Shown here piece by piece: positions 1 to 9,334 of a stretch of 64,000 bases of DNA. The translations under genes and the position numbers were made by a program. Source of the DNA: Paracoccaceae bacterium. GTDB lineage: Bacteria > Pseudomonadota > Alphaproteobacteria > Rhodobacterales > Rhodobacteraceae. How positions within the stretch are numbered: the first letter of the stretch is position 1; every line of letters starts with the position of its first letter. Under the pieces are notes generated by a model. It was not told the DNA's origin, made no database searches, and worked only from the letters and a program-made list of their open reading frames with translations. Location: contig JAMWZC010000001.1 in assembly GCA_024304985.1 (NCBI GenBank), positions 496,001-560,000 of the forward strand. The letters are read 5' to 3'.

Positions 1-1
1 C

Positions 2-241
2 GAACGAGGCGAGTTGGTGCCAATGGCACCAAACTTTCCAGTCATTGCCTTTGATGCCTACTGGATCGTCTGCCCGCCGCGCCACATGAACCGGCGCATC
101 GTCAAGCGGTTCTCGGATTGGGTCACCGCCGAGGCGCGGACCACCGAGGCCCGCACCCGCCGCGTATTGGAGGACATGGGCTGTGTCTTCCGGTCTGGTG
201 ACGATCTGGAGATGAAAGAAGTTACTCCCTGGTCCTTGTAA
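2..241 (+). CDS. LysR-family regulator, C-terminal fragment (GcvA-like), truncated by window start
   Basis: The reading frame is open from the window edge to a TAA at 239-241, giving about 79 residues. The stretch PVIAFDAYWIVCPP followed by a short amphipathic end (RIVKRFSDWVTAEA) matches the last beta strand and helix of the effector domain of GcvA-type LysR regulators. The DNA-binding half lies outside the window. It converges on the TRAP/transketolase operon, and LysR regulators often control the nearby catabolic genes, so it may regulate that unit. That link is an inference. Confidence 0.7.
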   Translation, partial: ERGELVPMAPNFPVIAFDAYWIVCPPRHMNRRIVKRFSDWVTAEARTTEARTRRVLEDMGCVFRSGDDLEMKEVTPWSL

Positions 242-244
242 GGC

Positions 245-258
245 GGGCCATCAGGCCC
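245..258. terminator. possible bidirectional terminator hairpin between convergent genes
   Basis: A GGGCC / GGCCC stem with an ATCA loop lies between the stop of the LysR fragment and the stop of the convergent TRAP permease gene. There is no T-run, so the call rests on position and stem only. Confidence 0.35.
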
Positions 259-281
259 CCTTGCCGAGACCGTCATCCCGC

Positions 282-1538
282 TCAATAGATCGTTAGCGCC
301 GGGATGAACGAGATCGCCAAAAGCACCGCAAGCGCCACCAGATAGAAAGGCAGCAGTGCCCGCACCACCTCCCCTATCCCGACACGGGCAATGGCGGCCG
401 AGATGAACAGTGTGGTCCCTACGGGCGGGGTGTAAAGCCCTATCGACAGGTTCACCACCATCATCAATCCAAGCTGCACGGGATCAAGCCCGATGGCCTG
501 CCCGATGGTCACGAACAGCGGGCCAAGCAGCAAAACTGCGGCAGGCAGATCCAGAAACGCGCCCACGACCAGCATCACAATGTTCAGCGCAATGATGATC
601 ATCCAGGGCTCGCTGATGGTCGCGGCCACCCACAGCGCAAGATCCTGAGGCACGCGGTCGGCGGTCAGAACCCACTGGATTGTCGACGAGGCCATAATGA
701 TCAACATCACAGCGCCTGTCATCATCGCGCTATCCACCAGCGCGTCCCAGATACCCTTGGATGTCAGGTCGCGGTAAATCACACCACTTACGATCAGTGC
801 GTAGGCCACGGCCATCACGCTCACCTCCGTCGGGGTGGCGACACCGAAGCGTAGCGTGCCTATGATAAAAATAGGCATCAGAAACGCCGGGATCGCTGCA
901 AAGACCTGACTTTTGAAGGCGGTGAACCCGCCTTCCAAGGGCGCACGCGGCAGGTTCTGCCGGCGTGCAACCCACCAGACAGTCGCGAACATGCCCGCAC
1001 CCAGCATCACGCCCGGTAGAATACCGGCCACGAAAAGATCCACGATCGAGGTGTTCGAGACCAGACCATACAGGATCAATGGGATCGAAGGCGGGATAAG
1101 CACCGACACAGTCGATGAGGCCGAATTGATCGCCGCCGCAAATCCGGAAGGATAGCCAGCCTGCTTCTGCACCGGGATCAACGCATTGCCCAATGCCGAG
1201 GCATCTGCAACGGCGGATCCGGACACACCGCCGAACATGACGGATCCAATAATCGAGACCTGACCCAGTCCGCCCTTCATGTTGCCAACCAGAAGGCGCG
1301 CGATATTGATCAGGTAGACGCCGAAACGTCCCGACATCATCAGATTGCCAGCCAGAATGAAGAACGGGATCGCCAGCATCGGAAAGCTCTGCGTCGGCGA
1401 ATAGAGCCGTTGCGCAATGACCGCCATCGGCTTGCCATCCAACCACAGCGCCGCCGCCACTCCGCCCAGCATCGCGTGGGCAACCGGCACGGCAATAGCG
1501 AGAAGAACGAAGAATACCCAAATCATCGTGGCGGACAT
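282..1538 (-). CDS. dctM: TRAP transporter large permease subunit (DctM family)
   Basis: 418 residues, the usual size for the 12-helix DctM subunit that couples sodium entry to uptake of a carboxylate in the inner membrane. Family hallmarks are visible: an N-terminal hydrophobic helix, the FFILAGNLM segment, the G-S-A-D stretch (VSGSAVADASALG), LIPPSIPLILYG and a C-terminal LYTPPVGT motif. It is the last gene of the minus-strand operon, 12 bp after the small permease gene, and ends 40 bp from the convergent LysR fragment. The substrate cannot be read from this subunit. The operon's SDR and transketolases suggest a sugar-derived acid. Confidence 0.95.
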   Translation of the reverse strand: MSATMIWVFFVLLAIAVPVAHAMLGGVAAALWLDGKPMAVIAQRLYSPTQSFPMLAIPFFILAGNLMMSGRFGVYLINIARLLVGNMKGGLGQVSIIGSVMFGGVSGSAVADASALGNALIPVQKQAGYPSGFAAAINSASSTVSVLIPPSIPLILYGLVSNTSIVDLFVAGILPGVMLGAGMFATVWWVARRQNLPRAPLEGGFTAFKSQVFAAIPAFLMPIFIIGTLRFGVATPTEVSVMAVAYALIVSGVIYRDLTSKGIWDALVDSAMMTGAVMLIIMASSTIQWVLTADRVPQDLALWVAATISEPWMIIIALNIVMLVVGAFLDLPAAVLLLGPLFVTIGQAIGLDPVQLGLMMVVNLSIGLYTPPVGTTLFISAAIARVGIGEVVRALLPFYLVALAVLLAISFIPALTIY

Positions 1539-1550
1539 GGCGCGCGCTCC

Positions 1551-2114
1551 TCAGCTCAAGCTGGTTTTGGTGGGATCACTGGCACAGACATCGCGCTCAA
1601 GCAGCACGCGCAGCACATCCAGCACGGCGATTAGCGCCATTCCGCCGAAGGCGTAGACAAGGCTGGAGTAGCCCCAGATCTGCTTTATCCCCAGCGTAGA
1701 GAGGCGCTGGAACTGCGACGCCTTCAGGATCGGCTGGCTGGACCACAGAACACTCACCGCGATCACAAAGATCATCAAGTTAACTGCGATGAACAACATC
1801 CGCCTCCCGCGCGGCCCCAGAAGGTCCGGCAGCAGCGTGATCGCGATGTTGCGGCCACGGGCAGCAGCAATGACGACCCCGCCCGCCACCATCCAGGGAA
1901 GCAGCACCGCGTGGATTTCAGAGGCCCAGGGTAAGCCTGAATTCAGAACGTAGCGCAGGATAACATTGACCAACAGCGCGCAGAACATGAAGGCCAGCGT
2001 CACCGCTGCGATGACCTGACCGCTCCAGTCCAGCACATGGATTGGAAGCTGAACCATCCGCAAAAGAGGGCGCGGACGCCCTCTTCCTTGATGCGATGTG
2101 TCCTTTTCGGACAT
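1551..2114 (-). CDS. dctQ: TRAP transporter small permease subunit (DctQ family)
   Basis: About 187 residues with four hydrophobic segments, as expected for DctQ, which binds the large permease in the inner membrane. The conserved region around PWASEIHAVLLPWMV resembles the family W-x-E-E/x-x-R segment near helix 2. I take the ATG at 2114, whose A overlaps the TGA of the binding-protein gene (TGATG), a sign of translational coupling; a GTG one codon upstream is the alternative. It lies between the binding protein and the large permease. Confidence 0.93.
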   Translation of the reverse strand: MSEKDTSHQGRGRPRPLLRMVQLPIHVLDWSGQVIAAVTLAFMFCALLVNVILRYVLNSGLPWASEIHAVLLPWMVAGGVVIAAARGRNIAITLLPDLLGPRGRRMLFIAVNLMIFVIAVSVLWSSQPILKASQFQRLSTLGIKQIWGYSSLVYAFGGMALIAVLDVLRVLLERDVCASDPTKTSLS

Positions 2115-3070
2115 CACTGACCTGCCGCTTCTTTCAGAGCAGCCACCAGTTCGGGATAGCTCTGAGCGTATTTGTCGTAGACCGAGGCGGTCGCGGCGAT
2201 ATAGGCCTCGCGGTTCGAGGAGGCGAACTTCGCGCCCTCGGCCTCCATCTTGGGCTTCAAGGTCGCATCGCCGTCAAAGGACAACTGACGCTGCAACTTG
2301 CCAGCCTCGGCTGTCGCCTCAAGCGCGCAGTTCTGCGTGGCCTCGTCAAGCCCCGACCACCAAGCCAGCCCTGCCACCACCGGGGTGGATTCGTATTTAT
2401 GCCCGGTCATTGTCACGAAGGGTGTAATCTCGTGCAGCTTGGCCGAATAGATGTTCGTCAGCGGATTTTCCTGACCGTCAAACACACCAGATTGAAGTGC
2501 TGTGGGCAATTCCGACCACGCCAGCGGTGCAGGCGATGCGCCAAGTGCCTCGAAGATATCCAGCGTCATTTGATCCGGCGGGGTCCGGATCTTCATGCCA
2601 GCCAGATCCGCAGGCTCGGACACATGCTTGGAGAGATGGGTCACGTTACGGATGCCATTGTCCCAGAATCCAAGGATCTTGAGCCCAGAATCCTGCGCCC
2701 GCGCATCCAGCAGATCACCAACCTCGCCGTCTAAGACCTCCCAGGCGGCAGGCAGATCCGCAAACAGGAACGGAAGACCCAACAGACCAATTTCGGGCAC
2801 GATCTGGCTCATGGCGCCTTGGCTGTTGGCGGTCACCTGAATGACTCCCGCTGTGGCAGAGGTCAGCATCTCGACATCATTGCCCATTGTGGCAGAGGGG
2901 GCAAGGTTGACCGTGTCACTGGTGCAGGCGGAATAGAGCTCGGCCCATTTTTCAGCAGCGACATAGCGCGGATTGCCTGGGTTCTCGCCATGGGCAAAGA
3001 TCACTTCGGCATGGACTGTTCCGGCAAGCAGGGTCGTCGTGGCCAGAATGGCCATCAGTTTGGTCTTCAT
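2114..3070 (-). CDS. dctP: TRAP transporter substrate-binding protein (DctP family)
   Basis: 318 residues. The start at 3070 (MKTKLMAILATTTLLAG) gives a clean signal peptide ending near TVHA and has the ribosome site GGGAGGAAACC just upstream; the longer open frame upstream lacks these. The mature protein is the periplasmic receptor for the DctQM channel. Typical features are the FAHGENPGNPRY start, the A-G-M-K-I-R-T-P segment with its substrate-carboxylate-binding Arg, and the LPTALQSGVFDGQENPLTN region. It follows the SDR gene by about 68 bp in one operon. The ligand is not predictable by eye. Confidence 0.95.
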   Translation of the reverse strand: MKTKLMAILATTTLLAGTVHAEVIFAHGENPGNPRYVAAEKWAELYSACTSDTVNLAPSATMGNDVEMLTSATAGVIQVTANSQGAMSQIVPEIGLLGLPFLFADLPAAWEVLDGEVGDLLDARAQDSGLKILGFWDNGIRNVTHLSKHVSEPADLAGMKIRTPPDQMTLDIFEALGASPAPLAWSELPTALQSGVFDGQENPLTNIYSAKLHEITPFVTMTGHKYESTPVVAGLAWWSGLDEATQNCALEATAEAGKLQRQLSFDGDATLKPKMEAEGAKFASSNREAYIAATASVYDKYAQSYPELVAALKEAAGQ

Positions 3071-3138
3071 GGTGGTTTCCTCCCTTGGTGAAGACTGATG
3101 TTGCGGCCCCACTCCTCCGCGGGGCTGCGGGTGTGGTG

Positions 3139-3894
3139 TCAGTGAATCAAAGATCCTCCGTTCACATCGACTTCGGTGCCGGTGCAATAGGCAGACAGTT
3201 CTGACGCCAGAAAAAGCGCGCAGCCCGCGACATCGGACGCTTCTCCCGCGCGACCCATCGGGATGCCCGCCAGAACCTGGGCGCGCATTTCCTCTGTCAG
3301 TTTGCCGGCGGTGATATCGGTGGCGATGAACCCAGGACAGATCGCGTTGGCGCGCACATTGTCGGGGGCCAGTTCGCGGGCCATGGCCTTGGTCAGACCA
3401 AGCACACCGGCCTTGGCCGCAGAATAATGCGGTCCGCCGAAGATACCACCGCCACGCTGTGCCGAAACCGAAGACATGTTGATGATCGAGCCGGATTTTT
3501 GCGCCCGCATCGCCGGGATCACGGCTTGGCTCATGTAGAGCGTGCCACGCAGGTTCACATCAGTCACAGCTTCGTAATTCTCGGGTCCTATGTCCATGAA
3601 CTTGAGTGGTTGGGTAATGCCCGCATTGTTCACCAGAATGTCGATCCGGCCGAAGGCGTCGAGCACCTTCTGTGCGGCCTCCAGACAGGCAGGTTTGTCC
3701 ACCACATTGGCCGCAAGTCCGATATGGCCGCTGCCCGGCAGGTCCGCCGCTGCTGCTTCCGCCTGGCCCGCGTCAAGGTCGGTAATCACGACCGTCGCGC
3801 CATGTTCCGCGAATAACCGTGCCGTGGCCTTGCCCAATCCGCGCGGGCTGGCCGCCCCAGTGATGATCGCGATTTTTCCGTCCAAAAGGCCCAT
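3139..3894 (-). CDS. short-chain dehydrogenase/reductase, probably sugar or polyol oxidising
   Basis: 251 residues from ATG 3894, chosen for the ribosome site GGAGGAG 8 bp upstream. Classical SDR motifs: nucleotide-binding TGAASPRGLGKA (residues 12-23, with extra residues in the glycine loop), NNAG (89-92), and the catalytic pair Tyr157 / Lys161 in YSAAK. Asp39 after the second strand favours NAD over NADP. It sits between the split transketolase and the TRAP genes, so it probably oxidises or reduces the imported compound or an intermediate on the way to the transketolase. The exact substrate is unknown. Confidence 0.9.
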   Translation of the reverse strand: MGLLDGKIAIITGAASPRGLGKATARLFAEHGATVVITDLDAGQAEAAAADLPGSGHIGLAANVVDKPACLEAAQKVLDAFGRIDILVNNAGITQPLKFMDIGPENYEAVTDVNLRGTLYMSQAVIPAMRAQKSGSIINMSSVSAQRGGGIFGGPHYSAAKAGVLGLTKAMARELAPDNVRANAICPGFIATDITAGKLTEEMRAQVLAGIPMGRAGEASDVAGCALFLASELSAYCTGTEVDVNGGSLIH

Positions 3895-3932
3895 TGCCTT
3901 GTCTCCTCCGATTGTCATTGTAGTGGCTGTGC

Positions 3933-4964
3933 TTACAGCCAGCCCTTGATCTGCGCCGCGACCTTGGCCACCGACAGGCCATACATCTCGTGCAGCGTGG
4001 GCAAAGCTCCCGCCTCAAGGAATGCGTCCGGCAGACCGATCATACGGAACTTCGGCGCGATACCGGCCAGCAGCAGTTCTTTCGCAACCGCCTCACCCAA
4101 TCCACCATTCACGGTGTGGTTCTCGGCAGTGACGACCAGACGCCCGCCCCTGCCCGCTTCGGCGGCGATCGTCGCCACATCCAAAGGCTTGATCGTGGGC
4201 ACATGCAGCACAGCCACATCCACATTGTCGGCGGCCAGTTGTGCCGCCGCATCCAGTGCGCGCATGGTCATGATCCCAGACGAGATCACCAGCACATCGC
4301 GGCCATCGCGGATCATCTGCGCGCGGCCAAGCTCGAATCTGTAGTCAGGCTTGTGCCGTGTCAGCACAGATGGAACCTTGCCGCGCAGAAGCCGCGCATA
4401 GACCGGCCCGTCATGGGCCACCATCGCGGGCACCATGCCAGCGACGTCATCAGCGTCGCAGGGGTCGATAATGACCATATTGGGCAGACCCCGGAAAATC
4501 GCCAGATCCTCGGTGGCTTGATGACTGGGACCATAGCCCGTGGTCAGACCCGGAAGCGCACAGACCACCTTGACCGGCAGGTTCTCCTCGGCAATCGCCA
4601 TGGCGATGAAATCATAGGCGCGACGCGAGGCGAAGACCGCGTAGGTTGTGGCAAAGGGAATGAAACCCTCCCGCGCCAACCCCGCCGCCGCCGAAAACAA
4701 AACCTGTTCGGCCATGCCCATCTGGTAGAAGCGCTCTGGCATTGCATTGGCAAAAACATGCAGGTCGGTGTATTTCGACAGATCGGCCGACAGACCGACG
4801 ATGCGTTCGTCCTTCTTCGCCAGATTGACCAGCGCCTCGCCGAACGGCGCAGAGACAGTGTCATAGCCCTCGGCTGCCAAGGACGCGATCATTGCGGATG
4901 TCGCCACTTTGGTCTGCGCCACCTGACGCGGCTCGTATTTGCGGGCCATGGATGCCAATGTCAT
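3933..4964 (-). CDS. transketolase, C-terminal subunit (split enzyme)
   Basis: 343 residues forming the pyrimidine-binding and C-terminal domains of a two-gene transketolase. The catalytic Glu lies in the GMAEQVLFSAAAGLA segment (about residue 85), and the GPSHQATEDLAIFRGLPN region is the family counterpart of the GPTHQPVE motif. The ATG at 4964 overlaps the TGA of the N-terminal subunit gene (ATGA), so the halves are translationally coupled and presumably form a heterotetramer. Split transketolases are common in catabolic operons for unusual sugars, where they remove or transfer a C2 unit. Confidence 0.92.
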   Translation of the reverse strand: MTLASMARKYEPRQVAQTKVATSAMIASLAAEGYDTVSAPFGEALVNLAKKDERIVGLSADLSKYTDLHVFANAMPERFYQMGMAEQVLFSAAAGLAREGFIPFATTYAVFASRRAYDFIAMAIAEENLPVKVVCALPGLTTGYGPSHQATEDLAIFRGLPNMVIIDPCDADDVAGMVPAMVAHDGPVYARLLRGKVPSVLTRHKPDYRFELGRAQMIRDGRDVLVISSGIMTMRALDAAAQLAADNVDVAVLHVPTIKPLDVATIAAEAGRGGRLVVTAENHTVNGGLGEAVAKELLLAGIAPKFRMIGLPDAFLEAGALPTLHEMYGLSVAKVAAQIKGWL

Positions 4965-5815
4965 TGCGGTTTTCCTTCTTCCAGCTTGTCCAGCGCCATA
5001 GCCCATTCATCGGCGTCGACCCGCACGAAATGGCTCATCTCGCGTGCCTCAAGGAAATCGACGCCTTTGCACATCTTGGTGTTGCAGATGATCACGCGGG
5101 GCTTGGCTTCGGGCAGGTTGCGGGCCGTATCGAAAGCCGCAACCAGCGCGTCCAGATCGTTGCCGTCCACCTCTTGCGCGTGCCAGCCGAAGGCTTGCCA
5201 TTTCGGCGCTTCCGGTCCCACTGCCAGCGCGTCGCGGCTGGGCCCATCGGCCTGCTGGTTGTTGAAATCGACGATGCAGATCAGGTTGTCCAGCTTCCAC
5301 TGGGTCGCGGACATCACAGCCTCCCAGGTCGAGCCTTCGCCCAGTTCGCCGTCCGACATGAGGTTATAGACGAAAGCCGGGTTCTTTTTGCGCTTCAGCC
5401 CCATCGCCATGCCAACAGCGATACCAAGCCCCTGCCCCAACGATCCGCCCGTGATCTCCATCCCCGGCGTATAGGAAGCCATGCCCGACATCGGCATCCG
5501 GCTGTCATCCATGCCGTAAGTCTCAAGTTCGGCTTCGGGCAGTATACCCGCCTCCATCAGCGCAGCATAAAGAGCGATGGCATAGTGCCCGATGGACAGA
5601 AGAAAACGGTCGCGCCCTTCCCATTCGGGGTCTTCCGAGCGGTAGTCCAACGCGTGGAAATAAGACGTCGCCAGCACATCAGCCACACCAAGTGCTTGCC
5701 CGATGTAGCCCTGACCTTGCACCTCGCCCATCAACAATGCCTTACGGCGGATGTTCCAGGCGCGCATCTCCAACGTCATGTTAGAGCGCGCAATGGCGCG
5801 GTTTTCAACAGTCAT
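4961..5815 (-). CDS. transketolase, N-terminal subunit (split enzyme)
   Basis: 284 residues carrying the thiamine-diphosphate-binding domain. The usual GDG...NN motif appears as SDGELGEGSTWEA followed by VDFNNQQ, so the Mg/ThDP-binding Asp and Asn are kept although the first Gly is Ser. GSLGQGLGIAVGMA precedes it as in other transketolases. It is the first gene of the minus-strand operon that continues with the C-subunit, SDR and TRAP genes. Its start faces the aminotransferase operon across a 195 bp divergent region. Confidence 0.92.
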   Translation of the reverse strand: MTVENRAIARSNMTLEMRAWNIRRKALLMGEVQGQGYIGQALGVADVLATSYFHALDYRSEDPEWEGRDRFLLSIGHYAIALYAALMEAGILPEAELETYGMDDSRMPMSGMASYTPGMEITGGSLGQGLGIAVGMAMGLKRKKNPAFVYNLMSDGELGEGSTWEAVMSATQWKLDNLICIVDFNNQQADGPSRDALAVGPEAPKWQAFGWHAQEVDGNDLDALVAAFDTARNLPEAKPRVIICNTKMCKGVDFLEAREMSHFVRVDADEWAMALDKLEEGKPQ

Positions 5816-6009
5816 GGTCCCCTCCCGGTCGTCTGACGTAGGGAAACGCTACCACCGGAAACAGGTCTTGGATTGTGAGATATATGACAGACTTCGTTAG
5901 CAGAACTTAACAACTTTCCAGCCGAACTTCGGTTATCACGCCGAAAGGAACAGATCTTCGCATGGCCCAGAAACGTCTCGACCAGCGCGAAACCAAGGGG
6001 GAAATACAC
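5816..6009. promoter_or_regulatory. divergent promoter region with GTTA-N8-TAAC inverted repeat
   Basis: This region separates the split-transketolase/TRAP operon from the aminotransferase/transketolase operon. At 5896-5911 there is GTTA-N8-TAAC, which also satisfies the loose T-N11-A pattern of LysR binding sites. A LysR gene fragment lies at the far end of the operon, so it could be the regulator. The site is short and could occur by chance. Confidence 0.4.
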
Positions 6010-7179
6010 ATGTCACAGCCTATATTCGCAGATAGCCTTGCGCGGCTTGGCACTGAATCGGCCTTCACCGTGCTGGCCCGTGCCCAGAGCCTCGCCGCCG
6101 GTGGGCGCGACATCATCAACCTTGGCATCGGCCAGCCGGATTTCCAGACGCCCGACCATATTGTCGAAGCCGGTATCAAGGCGCTACGCGACGGGCATCA
6201 TGGCTACACGCCTGCGAATGGTATCCCTGCCCTGCGAGAGGCGGTGGCTGCCGACCTGCATCGCCGTCACGCAGTCGAGGTCAACCCGGACAATGTCGTG
6301 GTTGTGCCCGGAGGCAAGCCCACGATGTTCTTCGCCATGATGATGTTCGGTCAGCCGGGGGTTGAGATCATGTATCCGAACCCTGGCTTTCCGATATACG
6401 AATCCATGATACGATATACAGGGGCGACTCCCGTTCCCATCGCACTTGAAGAAGAAAAGGGTTTCGTCTTTTCAGCCAAGGCGGTGCTGGCGCAAATCAC
6501 ACCCGCCACGCGGTTGATCATCATCAACAGCCCTGCCAATCCCACGGGAGGGGTCATCCCACGCGCCGAGATCGACGCCTTTGTCGCAGGTCTTTCCGAT
6601 CACCCGCATGTGGCTATCCTGTCGGACGAGATCTACAGCCAGATGCTCTATGGCGGGAGGGAACATGTCTCCCTGCTTCAATATCCGGAAATCCGTGATC
6701 GGCTGATCATGTTGGACGGCTGGTCCAAAACCTATGCAATGACGGGCTGGCGGTTGGGCTATGCGGTCTGGCCGGATACGGCGGTGGGGCATGTCACGCG
6801 GCTGGCTATCAACGATCATTCCTGCGTCAACGCCGCCGCGCAATATGCAGGGCTGGCCGCCCTGAGCGGGCCGCAGGACGCGGTGACTCAGATGATGTTG
6901 GCCTTCGATGCGCGCCGCACTCTGATCGTGGAGGCGCTCAACAGTCTGCCGGGTGTGCGCTGCATTGATCCGGCGGGCGCGTTCTATGCCTTTGCCAATG
7001 TCAGCGGCACCGGCATGACCGCGCGGGAGGCGCAAGATCGTTTTCTGGATAAAGCCGGCGTCGCCACGGTCGCGGGCACGTCCTTCGGCAGTTACGGCGA
7101 AGGGTTCCTGCGTTTTTCCTACGCTAATTCCGCCGAAAACATCAGCGAAGCGGTGCGCCGCATCCGCACCATTCTCTGA
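6010..7179 (+). CDS. PLP-dependent aminotransferase, class I/II (aspartate/aromatic type)
   Basis: 389 residues from ATG 6010, which has AAGGGGGAA upstream; an in-frame ATG at 5962 is less likely. Fold-type I motifs are visible: SPANPTGG before the small domain, the phosphate and ring-binding DEIY, and the Schiff-base Lys in GWSKTYAMTGWRLG. The GYTP segment near residue 75 and the FRFSYA-like end (FLRFSYANS) fit the aspartate aminotransferase superfamily. The substrate is unknown; its place next to two transketolases and a dehydrogenase suggests it acts on a keto or aldehyde intermediate or on an amino substrate of the same pathway. The next gene starts 14 bp downstream. Confidence 0.9.
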   Translation: MSQPIFADSLARLGTESAFTVLARAQSLAAGGRDIINLGIGQPDFQTPDHIVEAGIKALRDGHHGYTPANGIPALREAVAADLHRRHAVEVNPDNVVVVPGGKPTMFFAMMMFGQPGVEIMYPNPGFPIYESMIRYTGATPVPIALEEEKGFVFSAKAVLAQITPATRLIIINSPANPTGGVIPRAEIDAFVAGLSDHPHVAILSDEIYSQMLYGGREHVSLLQYPEIRDRLIMLDGWSKTYAMTGWRLGYAVWPDTAVGHVTRLAINDHSCVNAAAQYAGLAALSGPQDAVTQMMLAFDARRTLIVEALNSLPGVRCIDPAGAFYAFANVSGTGMTAREAQDRFLDKAGVATVAGTSFGSYGEGFLRFSYANSAENISEAVRRIRTIL

Positions 7180-7193
7180 ACAGGAGTCGCCCA

Positions 7194-9161
7194 ATGACCG
7201 ATATCCAGTCCATGGCCCATTCCATCCGCTTTCTGGCCCTTGATTCCATCCTCCACGCGGGCGAAGGGCACCAGGGCGTGCCCCTCGGCATGGCGGAAAT
7301 CGCCGCCACGCTCTATGCTCGGCATCTGAAGGTGGATCCGAAAAATCCACTCTGGCCGGATCGTGACCGCGTGGTCCTGTCCAACGGGCACGGTTCCATG
7401 TTGCTCTACGCACTGCTGCATCTGTCAGGCTATGACCATGTCTCGCTGGATGCATTGAAAACCTTCCGCAGGCTGGGCTCGGTCTGCGCCGGACATCCCG
7501 AGATCGAACAGGAGGCCGGGATCGAGATTACCACAGGACTGTTGGGCCAAGGCATTGCGTGCGCAGTGGGAATGGCCGTGGCCGAGGCGCGACTGGCCGC
7601 TCGTTTTGGCGCAGGTCTGGTTGATCATCGGACATGGGCCTTTGTTGGCGATGGCTGCTTGCAAGAAGGTATCGGGCAAGAAGCGATTTCCCTGGCCGGA
7701 CATCTGCAACTGGGCAAGCTGACCTTTCTGTGGGATGACAACCAGATTACCGACGATGGCACCACAGATCTGTCCATCAGCGAGGATGTCCCCGCCCGCT
7801 TCCGTGCGGCAGGCTGGCATGTCGCACAGGTGGACGGGCATGACATTGACCAGATCTCGGCGGCAATGGAGACGGCCAAGGCCGATCCGCGCCCCTCGTT
7901 GATTGCGTGCCGCACCGTGATTGCAAAAGGCATCCCACGCCTGCAGGGCCAGCGCGGCGGGCACAGCGCCCCTCTAACGCCCCAGGATTCCCATGACATG
8001 CGAGCAGCCCTTTGCTGGGAGAACGACGCGTTCGATATTTCCTGTGCGATCTACGACGACTGGGCCGCCTCCATGTCACGCGGCACCGCTGAGCATGAAG
8101 CATGGGCCGCACGCCTGTCCCGCGACGCCGAGGCAGCTGAATTCGATCGCTGGACTTCCGGTAGGTTGCCAGACAACTGGCTGGACAGCATCTCAACGCT
8201 GACCCGGACACAAGCCACCGACCCCGCGCCGCGCCCAACGATCCAATCCTCCGGCGCGGTATGTGACGCGCTGGTGTCGGTCCTGCCCGAAACCTTGGTT
8301 CTCTGTGCCGATCTGGAAGCGCCGACAAACCATAAGCGCAGTCGTCATGCCTTCACCACCACAGACCGCTCTGGAAGCTACCTGCATTGCGGGGTCCGCG
8401 AACATCTGATGGGGGCCATGTGCGACGGGATTGCTGCCCACGGGGGCCTGCGCCCGATCAATGTCACCTATCTTGCCTTTGCCGATTACGAACGCCCCGC
8501 CATGCGCATGGCCGCCCTGATGGGACTTCCGGTGCTGTTCGTCTTCAGCCATGACAGCATTGGCACCGGCAGTAACGGTCCCACTCACCAGCCGGTCGAG
8601 GTTCTGGCCAGCTTCCGCGTCATGCCCAACATTCGGGTCTTCCGTCCCGCAGATGCGGTCGAGACCGCCGAGGCCTGGGACATCGCTCTTCAAACGCCAC
8701 ACGGACCCAGCCTTCTGGCCCTGTCGCGCCAGAATGCCTCTCAGGTCTGCCAGGCGCGGTCCGAGAACCTGTCGGCCAAGGGCGCCTATACTTTGCTCGA
8801 GGCTGAAAACGGAAGAAGGCACGTGACACTTCTGGCCTCGGGCACAGAGGTAGGTCTGGCCGTGGCCGCGCGCGAACTCCTATCCGGCAAAGGCATCAAC
8901 GCAGCCGTGGTTTCGATGCCCTGTTGGGAGTTATTCGAGGCACAGGACAAAGAATATCGCAGCACCACTCTTGGCACCGCGCCCCGGATCGGGATCGAGG
9001 CGGCCCTGAAGTTCGGATGGGAGAAATGGCTGCGCGAGGATGACGTGTTCATTGGCATGACAGGCTTCGGTGCTTCGGACCGCGCCGAAAAGCTCTACGC
9101 CCATTTCGGCATCACTACCGAGGCAATCGTTGAAGCTGTTGAGTGTGTCTTGGCACGTTGA
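7194..9161 (+). CDS. tkt: transketolase, full length
   Basis: 655 residues, near the normal length of a one-chain transketolase. The N-terminal half has GHQGVPLGMAEI, SNGHGSMLLYALLHL, TGLLGQGIA and the ThDP motif GDGCLQEGIGQEA...DDNQIT. The C-terminal half has VREHLMGAM with the catalytic Glu, DYERPAMRMAAL and HDSIGTGSNGPTHQPVE, where the usual GEDGPTHQP has Gly-Ser-Asn instead of Gly-Glu-Asp. It is co-transcribed with the aminotransferase and lies divergent from a separate split transketolase. Two transketolases in one locus suggest this one has a special substrate and is not the housekeeping enzyme. Confidence 0.92.
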   Translation: MTDIQSMAHSIRFLALDSILHAGEGHQGVPLGMAEIAATLYARHLKVDPKNPLWPDRDRVVLSNGHGSMLLYALLHLSGYDHVSLDALKTFRRLGSVCAGHPEIEQEAGIEITTGLLGQGIACAVGMAVAEARLAARFGAGLVDHRTWAFVGDGCLQEGIGQEAISLAGHLQLGKLTFLWDDNQITDDGTTDLSISEDVPARFRAAGWHVAQVDGHDIDQISAAMETAKADPRPSLIACRTVIAKGIPRLQGQRGGHSAPLTPQDSHDMRAALCWENDAFDISCAIYDDWAASMSRGTAEHEAWAARLSRDAEAAEFDRWTSGRLPDNWLDSISTLTRTQATDPAPRPTIQSSGAVCDALVSVLPETLVLCADLEAPTNHKRSRHAFTTTDRSGSYLHCGVREHLMGAMCDGIAAHGGLRPINVTYLAFADYERPAMRMAALMGLPVLFVFSHDSIGTGSNGPTHQPVEVLASFRVMPNIRVFRPADAVETAEAWDIALQTPHGPSLLALSRQNASQVCQARSENLSAKGAYTLLEAENGRRHVTLLASGTEVGLAVAARELLSGKGINAAVVSMPCWELFEAQDKEYRSTTLGTAPRIGIEAALKFGWEKWLREDDVFIGMTGFGASDRAEKLYAHFGITTEAIVEAVECVLAR

Positions 9162-9334
9162 CGCATTTTTTTGCGCGGGGCTTTATTGTCGTCCTGGGGT
9201 TTGGAAAACTCGGCTGATGAGTATCTCGGAAAGTATTGTATTGGCTGCGGCCATGACCAATCCTGTTCCGTCAGTTGAAGTCGTCTCAGAAATTCAAAAG
9301 CGATTCATGGAAGTTAAAGCGACTGGCGGAAAAA

